From Gemmataceae bacterium (GTDB taxonomy: Bacteria; Planctomycetota; Planctomycetia; Gemmatales; Gemmataceae): DNA of 19,470 nt. Of the stretch, positions 7,719 through 15,892 are shown in pieces. The DNA lies in assembly GCA_947490035.1 (NCBI GenBank), contig CANLGS010000007.1:1-19470 (forward strand). Direction: 5' to 3'. Both the position numbers and the translations under genes were made by a program. Position 1 is the first letter of the stretch. Every line of letters starts with the position of its first letter. The notes under the pieces are model-generated. The model saw only the letters and a list, made by a program, of their open reading frames with translations. It was not told the DNA's origin and did not search any database.

Positions 7719-8749
7719 TTCTCGACCTTCAATAGTTCGCTGACATCCCACACCTTCACCGTCTTGTCCCACGCGCCGGCCGCGAGCACCGGCTTCGTCG
7801 GGTGCCACGCGATACACAGCACTTCGTTCGTGTGCTTCAGCCTGGCGCGCTCTTTCCAAGTGGTCGTGTCCCACAGCACGACATCACTGGGCTTGTTCCA
7901 GTCGCCATCGCCGACCGCGAGCGTGCGCCCGTCGGCGCTGAACGCGATCGCCCACACGTCGCCGGTGTGCTTGCCCTTCAGCGACGCGACCTCGTGGCCG
8001 TCGTTGTCCCACACCTTCGTGACGCCGTAGCGCGTGCCGGCCGCGAGCAGCTTGCTGTCCGGTGTGAACGCGACGCTGCGAACCTCGCCGATCTTCGGCC
8101 GGATCGTGAGGAGCTTCCCGATGGAAGGGTTGAACCGGACTTCGTTGTCGGAACTCACCGAGGCAAGCCCTTCGCCGTCGGGCCGGTACGCCAGCGCGTT
8201 CACCCAGGAGTCGTGCGTGCGCTGAACGCGCCCTTCGGCCTTCGCCTTTCCGTCGAGTTCCCAGACGCGCACGTTGCCGTCGATGCCGCCGGCGGCGAGC
8301 GCGCGCCCGTTCGGGTTGAATGCGACCGCCAGCAGCGCGCCGCGACCGCCCTCGAAAGTGTGAACCAGTTCGCGCGTCCCGGCGGTCCAGACTTTCGCGG
8401 TGCCGTCGAAGCCGGCGGTCGCGAAGTGCGTGCCGTCCTTCGAGTACGCGACCGCGCTCACGATGTCGTCGTGCGCCTTCAGCGTGGTCAATTCCTTCCC
8501 GGTCGCGGCGTCCCAGAACTTCGCGGTGTGGTCCGCACTCGCGGTCGCAATCGTCTTGCCGTCGGGCGAGAACGCGACACCGCCAACCCAACCCGTGTGA
8601 CCTTTCAGCGTGAGCGGTTCAGCAGGCGCAGCGGAACATACGCCCGCGAACAGCATCGCGGCGAAGATCGGGAGAGCGAACTGGAAACGGCCGACAACAA
8701 AGGGGGACAAGGTGTGATCCCCGGCGGGAGTGAGCCAGGAGATTATCAC
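7715..8749 (-). CDS. Exported WD40 seven-bladed propeller protein
   Basis: This protein of up to 344 residues has an N-terminal hydrophobic segment (FALPIFAAMLFAGVCSAAPA, about residues 24-43), likely a signal peptide, followed by seven WD40 repeats, enough to close one beta-propeller. Examples are GHTGWVGGVAFSPDGKTIAT in blade 1 and AGAWDKTVKVWDV in blade 7. Such propellers are binding scaffolds without catalytic activity. It is the first gene of the operon and ends in an ATGA overlap with the DUF1549/DUF1553 gene, so it is probably a partner of that complex. The start is uncertain. GTG at 8749 gives the longest frame, but GATAAT at 8740-8745 looks like a -10 box, in which case TTG at 8710, preceded by GGGGA, would be the start and would still leave a good signal peptide. 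Confidence 0.9.
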   Translation of the reverse strand: MIISWLTPAGDHTLSPFVVGRFQFALPIFAAMLFAGVCSAAPAEPLTLKGHTGWVGGVAFSPDGKTIATASADHTAKFWDAATGKELTTLKAHDDIVSAVAYSKDGTHFATAGFDGTAKVWTAGTRELVHTFEGGRGALLAVAFNPNGRALAAGGIDGNVRVWELDGKAKAEGRVQRTHDSWVNALAYRPDGEGLASVSSDNEVRFNPSIGKLLTIRPKIGEVRSVAFTPDSKLLAAGTRYGVTKVWDNDGHEVASLKGKHTGDVWAIAFSADGRTLAVGDGDWNKPSDVVLWDTTTWKERARLKHTNEVLCIAWHPTKPVLAAGAWDKTVKVWDVSELLKVEK

Positions 8750-8851
8750 ACGCGATGGCCCCTCACGGCAACAGAGAAGCAGAATTCACCGCGAGGTTGA
8801 CGTGGTCGCGCGACTAGTCTCGATGGTACACTTCGTGAGAGGAGAACTGAT

Positions 8852-9424
8852 ATGAACGCGACGACGACCGCGGCCGAAACCGAACCGCTCCTGACCGCAG
8901 ATGAGTTCATGCGCCGGCACGACTCCGAAACGCGCATCGAACTGTTTCGCGGCCGAGTTGTGAGACACCCCATGCCACAAGGACCGCACGGTTACATCTG
9001 CAACAACGCCGGTTTCCTCATCACGCAATTCGTTCGCGAACACAAACTCGGGCGCGTGTTCACGAACGACACGTTCGTTCGCGTGCGGTTGAAGGAACCG
9101 ACCGACACCGTGCGCGGCGCGGATGTCGCGTTCGTGAGTTTCGCCAAGATGCCCGTCGGCGACGTTCCCGCAGGACCGATCCCCGCGCCGGACCTCGTGA
9201 TCGAAGTGCGCTCCCCTAGCGACCGCATCTCGCAACTGAGCGCCAAAGCGACCGAGTACCTCGAAGCCGGCGTGACGGTCGTGGTCGTGATCGACCCCGA
9301 CACGCAGTCGCTCGCGGTGTATCGTGAGAACGAGTTCCCCATTCGGATGCACAACGGCGACGAACTCACGCTGCCGGACGTGCTGCCCGGCTTAGCGGTG
9401 CGCGTGGCGCAGTTCTTCGAGTGA
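8852..9424 (+). CDS. Uma2 family (DUF820) putative nuclease
   Basis: This 190-residue protein belongs to the Uma2 family, which has the PD-(D/E)XK nuclease fold and is greatly expanded in planctomycetes and cyanobacteria. Landmarks are LTADEFMRR near the N-terminus, the RIELFRGRVV strand near residue 30, GADVAFVS (about 89-96), PDLVIEVRSPSD (about 113-124) carrying the candidate acidic metal ligands, and the C-terminal KATEYLEAGVTVVVVIDPDTQSLAVYR. Length is typical. Nuclease activity has not been shown for this group, so the role is unknown. The ATG follows a strong AGAGGAGA ribosome site. It is divergent from the WD40 operon across a 102-base gap. TTGACG at 8797-8802 could be a -35 box but no convincing -10 accompanies it. 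Confidence 0.88.
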   Translation: MNATTTAAETEPLLTADEFMRRHDSETRIELFRGRVVRHPMPQGPHGYICNNAGFLITQFVREHKLGRVFTNDTFVRVRLKEPTDTVRGADVAFVSFAKMPVGDVPAGPIPAPDLVIEVRSPSDRISQLSAKATEYLEAGVTVVVVIDPDTQSLAVYRENEFPIRMHNGDELTLPDVLPGLAVRVAQFFE

Positions 9425-9426
9425 CG

Positions 9427-9443
9427 GTGCGGCGAGGCCGCAC
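9427..9443 (+). terminator. Hairpin after the Uma2 gene
   Basis: GTGCGGC-GAG-GCCGCAC forms a perfect 7-base-pair stem two bases after the TGA stop. There is no T tract, so termination is inferred only from position. Confidence 0.5.
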
Positions 9444-9582
9444 ACCACAGGTACTCTCCGCCCTGTCCTACGAACGCCGCCCTCCGGGCAGAAAACAGAA
9501 AACCAACGCGTCTCTTCATCCTCGTTTTGGAGGGGCTGTCGTTCGTCGCGCAAGGCAAACGCCACTTTGTGACACTTTTCAC

Positions 9583-9612
9583 TTGCAGCGAATCCGGGCA
9601 TTGATCTAGAAT
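9583..9612 (+). promoter_or_regulatory. Likely sigma70-type promoter of the SDR gene
   Basis: TTGCAG (9583-9588) and TAGAAT (9607-9612) are separated by 18 bases and lie 35 bases before the GTG start. The 223-base gap 9425-9647 otherwise holds only the hairpin after the Uma2 gene and the ribosome site GGGGGAG. Confidence 0.55.
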
Positions 9613-9647
9613 ACCTGCACGTAAACTACACACGCGGGGGAGCGACC

Positions 9648-10412
9648 GTGCCCGCCAAGCTCTTCGACCTGACCGGGCGCGTTGCCCTCATTACCGGCGG
9701 GAACAAGGGACTCGGCAAGGCGATGGCCCGCGGGTTCGCCGAAGCCGGTGCGGACGTTCTCATCGCCAGCCGCAACGAGGGTGAACTCAAAACCGCGCTC
9801 GACGAGATTCTCGCCGGGACCGGGCGACGCGGGGCGTACTGCGTCACCGATGTTTCCGTTCGGGACGATGTCAAAAAGCTCGCGGCGTTCGCATTAGAGA
9901 AGATGGGGAGAGTTGACGTTCTGGTGAACAACGCCGGGATGAACGCCCCGCAAGCGATCGACGCCATCACCGACGACACGTGGGACCGCGTGCTGGAAGT
10001 GAACCTGAGTTCCGTGATGGCGCTCACCCGCGAACTCGTGCCGCAGATGAAGGCGCGGCGGTGGGGCCGGGTGGTGCATATTTCGTCGATCATGGGGCAG
10101 GTGTCGAAGGAGAAGCGGAACGTCTACTCCGCGACGAAGGCCGCGCTCATCGGCATGGCGCGCGCCAGCGCGCTCGACCTGGGGCCGTTCGGCGTGACGG
10201 TGAACTGCATCGCGCCGGGGCCGTTCATGACCGACATGCCCATGTCGGTGCTGTCGGACGCGGAGAAGCAGGCGTTCGCGGACCGCACGGCGCTGGGGCG
10301 CTGGGCGCAACCGGCCGAACTGGTCGGCCCGGTGCTGATGTTGTGCAGCGAGGCCGGCAGCTACGTCACCGGCCAGACGCTGTTCGTGGACGGCGGCTAT
10401 TTGGCCCGCTGA
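9648..10412 (+). CDS. SDR family NAD(P)-dependent oxidoreductase
   Basis: This 254-residue protein is a classical short-chain dehydrogenase/reductase with a Rossmann fold. The cofactor-binding TGGNKGLG (residues 16-23), NNAG (94-97), Asn119, Ser146 and the catalytic YSATK (Tyr160, Lys164) are all present, so the enzyme should be active. The C-terminus TGQTLFVDGGYLA is standard for the family. The arrangement resembles the gluconate 5-dehydrogenase and glucose 1-dehydrogenase branch, but the substrate cannot be read from sequence. The start is GTG at 9648, preceded by GGGGGAG at a good distance and by a promoter-like pair. The gene appears to be transcribed on its own. Confidence 0.95.
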   Translation: MPAKLFDLTGRVALITGGNKGLGKAMARGFAEAGADVLIASRNEGELKTALDEILAGTGRRGAYCVTDVSVRDDVKKLAAFALEKMGRVDVLVNNAGMNAPQAIDAITDDTWDRVLEVNLSSVMALTRELVPQMKARRWGRVVHISSIMGQVSKEKRNVYSATKAALIGMARASALDLGPFGVTVNCIAPGPFMTDMPMSVLSDAEKQAFADRTALGRWAQPAELVGPVLMLCSEAGSYVTGQTLFVDGGYLAR

Positions 10413-10432
10413 GTGATGCCGGTTGTGCCGAC

Positions 10433-10461
10433 TTGATTAGCTCCCGCCCCCGAGATAGTGT
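10433..10461 (+). promoter_or_regulatory. Possible promoter of the unrecognised gene at 10536
   Basis: TTGATT (10433-10438) and TAGTGT (10456-10461) are spaced by 17 bases and lie about 75 bases ahead of the chosen ATG. The match to consensus is moderate. Confidence 0.35.
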
Positions 10462-10535
10462 ATTCCCGTTGCGACGTGACGCGGTTCGTGCCGGCCCTCA
10501 ACCGACACCGGACCGCGGCGCGGAAGGTGATGCCC

Positions 10536-10994
10536 ATGAACGCCTGCCCTCCTCTTCTGAGTGCTGCCATGGTGATGAAAAGCGTCCACCACGACTGCAT
10601 CGAGGAAGAGAACAAATACCGCTGGCTGGAAAGCGAGAAGGTCGGGTACGACCTCGGCGAGGGGTGCGTGAAGCGCTGGGTGAAGGACCACTGGACCGGG
10701 TACCTGCGGGCGCGGTGGGTGGAACACTTGCAAGGGAAATGCTTCTGGGTCGAACTCTCCGGCAACGACTTCGGCCTCCTGCTCCACGAGTTCCAGAACC
10801 AGAGCGAGTTGCTCAACGTCATCCTGAACCAGCTCAAGGCCGGCGGCGAGAACCTCGACGTGATCGCCTGGGCCATCGTCAACGACATCCCCATCGGCTC
10901 GGTGTACGAGATCCTCGAAGCCCTCGACGTGAACGGCAAGCGCCTGGCCCACCGCTTCGACTGCCCGCCATCCGCCAACAGCTCCGCCGCTTGA
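10536..10994 (+). CDS. Conserved-looking hypothetical protein (152 aa)
   Basis: I do not recognise a named domain. The protein is acidic, probably soluble and rich in Trp and Glu (HHDCIEEENKYRWLESEK near residue 20, then WVKDHWTGYLRARWVEHL near 48-65). It then has LLHEFQNQSELLNVILNQLK and ends LEALDVNGKRLAHRFDCPP. My recollection is that similar proteins occur in other planctomycetes and bacteria, without known function. The frame is open from 10458, with candidate starts at 10458, 10530, 10536, 10569 and 10575. I chose 10536 because GGAAGG at 10522-10527 lies eight bases ahead; the conserved-looking part begins near the codon at 10575. Inverted repeat C follows the stop and separates it from the convergent cytochrome-like gene. 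Confidence 0.75.
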   Translation: MNACPPLLSAAMVMKSVHHDCIEEENKYRWLESEKVGYDLGEGCVKRWVKDHWTGYLRARWVEHLQGKCFWVELSGNDFGLLLHEFQNQSELLNVILNQLKAGGENLDVIAWAIVNDIPIGSVYEILEALDVNGKRLAHRFDCPPSANSSAA

Positions 10995-11011
10995 ACTGCA
11001 CCTCGCAGAAA

Positions 11012-11128
11012 AAGAAGAGCCGCAGATAACGCAGACGGACGCAGATCAAAAACAGAAGACACAGAGTTTTAAGAACTCGGTCTTCTTGCCGTGATCTGCG
11101 CCCGTCTGCGTTATCTGCGGCTCTTCTT
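11012..11128. repeat. Inverted repeat C (37-base arms), convergent junction
   Basis: Arms 11012-11048 and 11092-11128 are complementary at 36 of 37 positions and centre on CCGCAGATAACGCAGACGG. The 43-base middle folds again: AGAAGAC (11054-11060) pairs with GTCTTCT (11080-11086), enclosing GAGTT/AACTC. It occupies most of the gap between two convergent stop codons (10994 and 11136), suiting a bidirectional terminator. Confidence 0.92.
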
Positions 11129-11135
11129 GCTTCGC

Positions 11136-11960
11136 TTAGTCGTCGAAGCGGAACTTGCCGTGGCAGTCGGTGCAGGCGCCTTCAAGGAGCGTGAGCTTCG
11201 TGCGGAGCACCTTCATGTCCGGCGTCTTCTTCGTCGACTCAACGATGATGTCCTTGCTGAGTTCGACCGACCGCTTGCTGAAGTCCTTCCACTGCTTCTC
11301 GAACTCCGGCTTGCTCATGGCCTTCTCGTTCGGGTTGTGGAACGCGAACTCGTTGAGAACGGCCGAGCGCACCGCGAGCAGTTCAACGGCGGCGAGGTCG
11401 AGCTTCGGCGGGTTGGCCTTCGCGGTCCAGTCCTTCAAATCCTTTTCGAGGTTCATGCCGGCCGGAACCTTGAGAACCTGCGTGTTGCTCGAAATCGCCA
11501 TCGTGCGCGACAGGTACATCAACCGCAGGTCGTTCACCTTGTCCTTGCCCGCGAACTTCGTCTCGAACGGGGCGAACTTGGGCAGGTCGCCCGCCTTCGC
11601 GGCTCCGGGCTTGACCGCGAGCTTCTTGCCCAGCGTCGCGGCGTCCTTGTACTTCTTGGCATCGACCGCCTCGCCGACCTTGAGCACGTCGGCCTTGAGC
11701 GTCGCATCGCCCAACGCATCGGCGTAAACGGACAGCATCAGCGCGGTGCCGACGGCCACCTTCGCGGACCGCGGCGCCGGCTCGGCCGCCGCGGCCAACT
11801 CGTCGAGCCGGGTCTGAAGGAACTTGAGGTCGGCGTCGGCCGCCTTCTTGTAGGAGTCCTTCGGCAGGTCGGGCGGGCCGGCCGGGGCGGGGCTGCTGAC
11901 GAGCCACAGGCCGGCGGCCAGCGCGGCGCAGCCGACGAGGATGCGGAGCGGGTTGTTCAC
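11136..11960 (-). CDS. Exported cytochrome c'-like protein with C-terminal CxxCH
   Basis: This 274-residue protein has a signal peptide (about 1-27, ILVGCAALAAGLWLVSSPAPA) and, at the extreme C-terminus, CTDCHGKFRFDD with Cys263, Cys266 and the haem ligand His267. The body appears mostly helical and is rich in Lys, Ala and Leu. A single CxxCH close to the C-terminus after a helical domain is the layout of class II cytochromes (cytochrome c' and c-556), so covalent haem binding in the periplasm is expected, but the body is about twice as long as classic cytochrome c'. The start is GTG at 11960, with a GGAG ribosome site. In the 129-base upstream gap, GATAAT at 12035-12040 (minus strand) may be the -10 box, and a CGCGGC-CGG-GCCGCG hairpin lies at 12009-12023. 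Confidence 0.8.
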   Translation of the reverse strand: MNNPLRILVGCAALAAGLWLVSSPAPAGPPDLPKDSYKKAADADLKFLQTRLDELAAAAEPAPRSAKVAVGTALMLSVYADALGDATLKADVLKVGEAVDAKKYKDAATLGKKLAVKPGAAKAGDLPKFAPFETKFAGKDKVNDLRLMYLSRTMAISSNTQVLKVPAGMNLEKDLKDWTAKANPPKLDLAAVELLAVRSAVLNEFAFHNPNEKAMSKPEFEKQWKDFSKRSVELSKDIIVESTKKTPDMKVLRTKLTLLEGACTDCHGKFRFDD

Positions 11961-12089
11961 GAACGGGTCTCCAGGGAGCGAGGGCGGAACCGGGTGGGAA
12001 AGCCGAACCGCGGCCGGGCCGCGATCACGCCGGGCTATTATCGCACCCGCACGGCCAAGAGGGGAGTCCCCGCGCCGAAAAGCCGAAAG

Positions 12090-12779
12090 TCACACGCGGC
12101 GATCAGCGCGAGCGAACAAATCGCGAAGCGAAAGGGTGAAGCCGGGGAGGATGGTTTCGCCGTCGAGCGTGCCGTCGGCCGGGACGGGCGTGAGGGCGTC
12201 CGGTCCGGTGAACACGTTCGCCGACCGCGACTCGGGGTCGATCTCCCATACCCGCTTCACCCCGGCCCGGAAATACTCGTCGCGCTTACGGGCCATCTCC
12301 GCCGGCCGGTTCGACGCGCTCAACACTTCGATTGCCAGGTCGGGCACGACCGAAGGCACTTTGTCTTCGCGCGGCGGGGGCTTGCCTCCGGGCAGGCTCT
12401 CCCACGCGACGAACGCCACGTCCGGCGCGCGGCCGATGCCGGGGAGAATCTCCGTCACCCCGTTCGCGCCGTAAATCATCCCCCTGTCGTTAACCTCCAA
12501 GTAACGGAGCAGTTTGCCCGCGATGATGACTGCCAACCAGGATTCGTAAGCGCCGGTCGCTCTCTCCACGAGCGTATTGTCGATCCACTCGCACAGCGGA
12601 CCCAACTTCTCTTCGTTCACGCGAATCAAGTCGTCGAGCGTGGCGAGACCCGGCTGCGGGTCCATGCGCACGCGGTCGGCGGGGATGTCGCCGAGTTGGT
12701 GGAGCAAGTCGGCAATGGTCGAACGCGTATAGACGCGGATCGAAGGCGTGACGGCGGGTGGAGCGGTCGCGGTGGTCAT
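12090..12779 (-). CDS. Uma2 family (DUF820) putative nuclease, second copy
   Basis: This 229-residue protein is a second Uma2 family member. Landmarks are LCEWIDNTLVERATG (about 64-78), APDVAFVAWESLP (about 118-130), VPDLAIEVLSASN (about 145-157) with the candidate acidic ligands, and KRDEYFRAGVKRVWEIDPESR. It is longer than the copy at 8852 and not closely similar to it, so the two are probably not a local duplication. I chose ATG 12779 over the longer frame (to 12827) because GAGGAGGAGGT precedes it directly. A GATAAT box at 12799-12804 (minus strand) just upstream would give a very short leader. Function is not established. Confidence 0.88.
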   Translation of the reverse strand: MTTATAPPAVTPSIRVYTRSTIADLLHQLGDIPADRVRMDPQPGLATLDDLIRVNEEKLGPLCEWIDNTLVERATGAYESWLAVIIAGKLLRYLEVNDRGMIYGANGVTEILPGIGRAPDVAFVAWESLPGGKPPPREDKVPSVVPDLAIEVLSASNRPAEMARKRDEYFRAGVKRVWEIDPESRSANVFTGPDALTPVPADGTLDGETILPGFTLSLRDLFARADRRV

Positions 12780-12833
12780 ATCGTTACCTCCTCCTCGGAT
12801 TATCGCGGCGGCGCGGGCGCGACGCAACGGCGG

Positions 12834-13286
12834 TTACGTCTTCCCCAGCACCAGATCGACCACCCAGCACCCGCGAACGTGCGTCTGCTTGGCGTCACGG
12901 CAGTGAGAAAGGATGTCGTCGCTGTCGCACCCGGCGTCTTGCAGCGCGTCCGCGAGAATCGGCATCGCGCCGAAGTCGCGCAACTCGTACATCCCGCGAG
13001 CGAGTGACACCGCAGTGTCGGTGCGCCACGCTGACGAGAAGGGGACGGGGCGGAACGGGTTGCCAGCGATTTCGCGCAACAGGTCCGCGAACTCGGCGTT
13101 GCGAGCCGGGTGGGTGCCTGAGAGGACAGCCGACTCGATCGCCCACACGCACCGCCGGTCCTTGATCTTGTGCCGGCGCATCGCCGCGATCAGCACCAAC
13201 CGCAATTTCCGAGTGTGCGGTCGAAAGCCGAGGTGCCGGCACATCGCGTGCAGGTCGTCTGTCGCGAACCATTCTTCTTCCGTCAT
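12834..13286 (-). CDS. Planctomycete 'MTE-EW' family protein, unknown function
   Basis: This 150-residue protein begins MTEEEWFATDDLHAMCRHLG and contains RKLRLVLIAAMRRHKI, IAGNPFRPVPFSSAWRTDT, PILADALQDAGCDSDDILSH and the ending HVRGCWVVDLVLGK. From memory these are hallmarks of a large paralogous family in Gemmata and relatives, usually starting MTEAEWL. No catalytic motif is evident; the likely soluble product has no signal peptide. Its function is unknown. It is the first gene of a short minus-strand run ahead of the Uma2 gene, with a 54-base gap. AGGGGA precedes the ATG. The 26-base direct repeat, copy 2, lies 18 bases upstream. Confidence 0.8.
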   Translation of the reverse strand: MTEEEWFATDDLHAMCRHLGFRPHTRKLRLVLIAAMRRHKIKDRRCVWAIESAVLSGTHPARNAEFADLLREIAGNPFRPVPFSSAWRTDTAVSLARGMYELRDFGAMPILADALQDAGCDSDDILSHCRDAKQTHVRGCWVVDLVLGKT

Positions 13287-13304
13287 CGTCTGTCCCCTGG
13301 TGTC

Positions 13305-13330
13305 GCGCTCGCCTTCGGCTTGCGGCTAAC
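13305..13330. repeat. 26-base direct repeat, copy 2
   Basis: Identical to 5051-5076. It lies in the 75-base divergent gap between the MTE-EW family gene and the dihydrouridine synthase gene, where a promoter would be expected. Confidence 0.9.
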
Positions 13331-13349
13331 CGGCCGCGCATTCCTGCTG

Positions 13350-13355
13350 TAAGTT
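13350..13355 (+). promoter_or_regulatory. -10-like box for a possibly leaderless dus transcript
   Basis: TAAGTT, preceded by TG as in extended -10 elements, ends six bases before the ATG at 13362. No ribosome site is present between them, so transcription may start at or next to the ATG. No good -35 is visible. Confidence 0.35.
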
Positions 13356-13361
13356 AACCAC

Positions 13362-14465
<1,104 letters not shown>

Positions 14466-14470
14466 GAGCG

Positions 14471-14572
14471 GAAGAAGTTTGGACAGGATTAACAGGATGA
14501 ACAGGATCAAGAGAAGACTGTCTTCAATCCTGTTAATCCTGTTAATCCTGTTAATCCTGTCCAAACTTCTTC
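14471..14572. repeat. Inverted repeat D with 9-base tandem units
   Basis: Arms 14471-14498 and 14545-14572 match perfectly over 28 bases. The left side carries three units of the type ACAGGATTA and the right side four of TAATCCTGT, so the right arm has one more unit than the left. The centre has GAAGA-CTG-TCTTC (14513-14525) and AGAGAAGACTG (14510-14520). It lies just after the dus stop and ahead of transaldolase, consistent with a terminator. Confidence 0.92.
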
Positions 14573-14633
14573 TGCTTCGCGCCGCCCTCCGCTAAGATTG
14601 CCTCCGACCCGAACACTACCCGGAGAACTTCCC

Positions 14634-15692
14634 ATGACCCCACTCCAATCGCTCGCGGCGTCCGGCACCAAACTGTGGCTCGATTCCGTGGACCCCGATC
14701 TCATCAAGTCGAACCGGGCCGACGGCGCCACCGGGGCGACCTCGAACCCGATCATCATCTCGGACCTGCTGAAGACCGGCCGGTTCGACGCCCAGATGAA
14801 AGAGTTCTTCGCGGCCGGACACGACGACGAAGCCGTCGCATGGGCGATGACCAACCAACTCGTCAAGAACGCGCAGGACGTGTTCACCGACGTGTGGGAG
14901 AACACCAAGGGCGACGACGGGTGGGTGAGCTTCGAGTTGGACCCGCTGCTCGAAGACCACGACCAGAAGTTGGACGCCGCGGGGCGCTCGGCCGAGTACA
15001 TCCGGCTCGGCAAGAAGTGGGCCGCGGGTCACAAGAACCGCATGATTAAAGTGCCGGCCACGCCGGGCGGCCTCGGCGCGGTCGAGGAACTCGTCGCGGC
15101 CGGCGTGTGCGTGAACATCACCCTGATTTTCAGCGAGCGCCAGTACGTCCTCGCCCGCGACGCCGTGTACCGCGCCGTGCAGCGGCGCACGGACAAGGAG
15201 AACGTGAAGACCGTTTACAGCATCTTCGTGAGCCGCGTGGACGTGTACACCGAGGCGCACGTCCCGACCCTCATTCCCGCCGCGCAGGGGCTGGTCGGGA
15301 TCGTGAACGCGAAGCGCATCTGGAAGATGAACAAGGATTTCTGGGCCGACAAGGGACTGGCACGGAACCAGGAGATGATCTTCGCCAGCACCGGTACCAA
15401 GAAGATGAAGGACGGCAGCACGCCGCCCGCGTGGAAGTACGTCGAGGCGCTCGCGGGGTCGGACATCGAGACCAACCCGCCGCAAACGAACAAGGACGTG
15501 CAGGCGTGCGGGCGGACGTTCACCAAGCAGGTGGACCAGCTCCCGCCGGCGGACGTCCTCGCGGACATCGACGCGAAGGTGGACATGAAGAAGCTCGAAG
15601 AGACGCTGATGAGCGAAGGGCTGTCGAAGTTCGCCACGCCGCACAAGGAACTGCTGGCGCTCATCACCAAGAAGCGGGCCGAACTCAAATAA
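14634..15692 (+). CDS. tal: Transaldolase
   Basis: This 352-residue enzyme moves a three-carbon dihydroxyacetone unit between sugar phosphates in the pentose phosphate pathway, in the cytoplasm. Visible signatures are [11 protein letters not shown] (14-24), GATSNPII (34-41), the Schiff-base lysine in [12 protein letters not shown] (Lys139), [11 protein letters not shown], and FVSRVDVY. Length fits the transaldolase type found in actinobacteria and planctomycetes, slightly longer than E. coli TalB. I chose ATG 14634 over TTG 14598 because GGAGAA lies nine bases ahead and the family begins close to LWLD. Inverted repeat E starts four bases after the stop; no promoter is obvious in the 61-base gap after repeat D. 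Confidence 0.94.
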   Translation: MTPLQSLAASGTKLWLDSVDPDLIKSNRADGATGATSNPIIISDLLKTGRFDAQMKEFFAAGHDDEAVAWAMTNQLVKNAQDVFTDVWENTKGDDGWVSFELDPLLEDHDQKLDAAGRSAEYIRLGKKWAAGHKNRMIKVPATPGGLGAVEELVAAGVCVNITLIFSERQYVLARDAVYRAVQRRTDKENVKTVYSIFVSRVDVYTEAHVPTLIPAAQGLVGIVNAKRIWKMNKDFWADKGLARNQEMIFASTGTKKMKDGSTPPAWKYVEALAGSDIETNPPQTNKDVQACGRTFTKQVDQLPPADVLADIDAKVDMKKLEETLMSEGLSKFATPHKELLALITKKRAELK

Positions 15693-15696
15693 CGCG

Positions 15697-15791
15697 GAGT
15701 GCGGAACGCGGAATGCGGAATTGAAAGGCAGAAGAGAAACCCAACGGTCTTCTCTGCTGCCTTTCAATTCCGCATTCCGCGTTCCGCACTC
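15697..15791. repeat. Inverted repeat E (42-base arms) after transaldolase
   Basis: Arms 15697-15738 and 15750-15791 are complementary at 41 of 42 positions, enclosing 11 bases. The arms are built from repeated GCGGAA units. AGAGAAGACCG occurs on the minus strand at 15745-15755. The stretch 15693-15995 holds no protein gene; it contains this repeat, the tRNA-like sequence and repeat F. Confidence 0.93.
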
Positions 15792-15803
15792 CCAATTCAC
15801 AAG

Positions 15804-15872
15804 AGACGCCGTTGGGAGTTGAACCCACACCGGGCGCTTTGCAGGCGCCCGCCCGACCCGTCGGTCGGCGTC
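15804..15872 (-). tRNA. tRNA-Cys(GCA)-like sequence with abnormal D-arm; possible pseudogene
   Basis: On the minus strand a 69-base cloverleaf can be drawn. It has a perfect 7-pair acceptor stem (GACGCCG/CGGCGTC), an anticodon arm GGCGC-CTGCAAA-GCGCC with U33 and anticodon GCA (15840-15842), a T-loop TTCAACT with a four-pair stem and one mismatch, and U73, the discriminator used by tRNA-Cys. CCA is not encoded. The D-arm is abnormal: only 16 bases (ACCGACGGGTCGGGCG) replace the usual 19 or so, there is no U8, and the loop of the CCGA/TCGG hairpin has four bases. No promoter is visible; repeat F begins 20 bases upstream. It may be a degenerate copy or an unusual functional tRNA. Confidence 0.6.
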
Positions 15873-15892
15873 TTCGTTTTGGCTTGGTTTTG

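Noticed and set aside
7719..7874. N-terminal extension of the DUF1549/DUF1553 protein
   Set aside because: It lies inside the WD40 gene, has no signal peptide, and ATG 7718 has a ribosome site and a proper signal peptide.
14481..14562. 9-base tandem repeats as a CRISPR array or replication iterons
   Set aside because: The units are contiguous without spacers and lie in palindrome arms after a gene; there are no cas genes, no dnaA and no AT-rich region nearby.
15805..15872. tRNA-Ala(TGC) on the plus strand at the same place
   Set aside because: The plus strand also shows a TGC anticodon loop, but the TTCAA-type T-loop and U73 exist only on the minus strand, where the anticodon is GCA.
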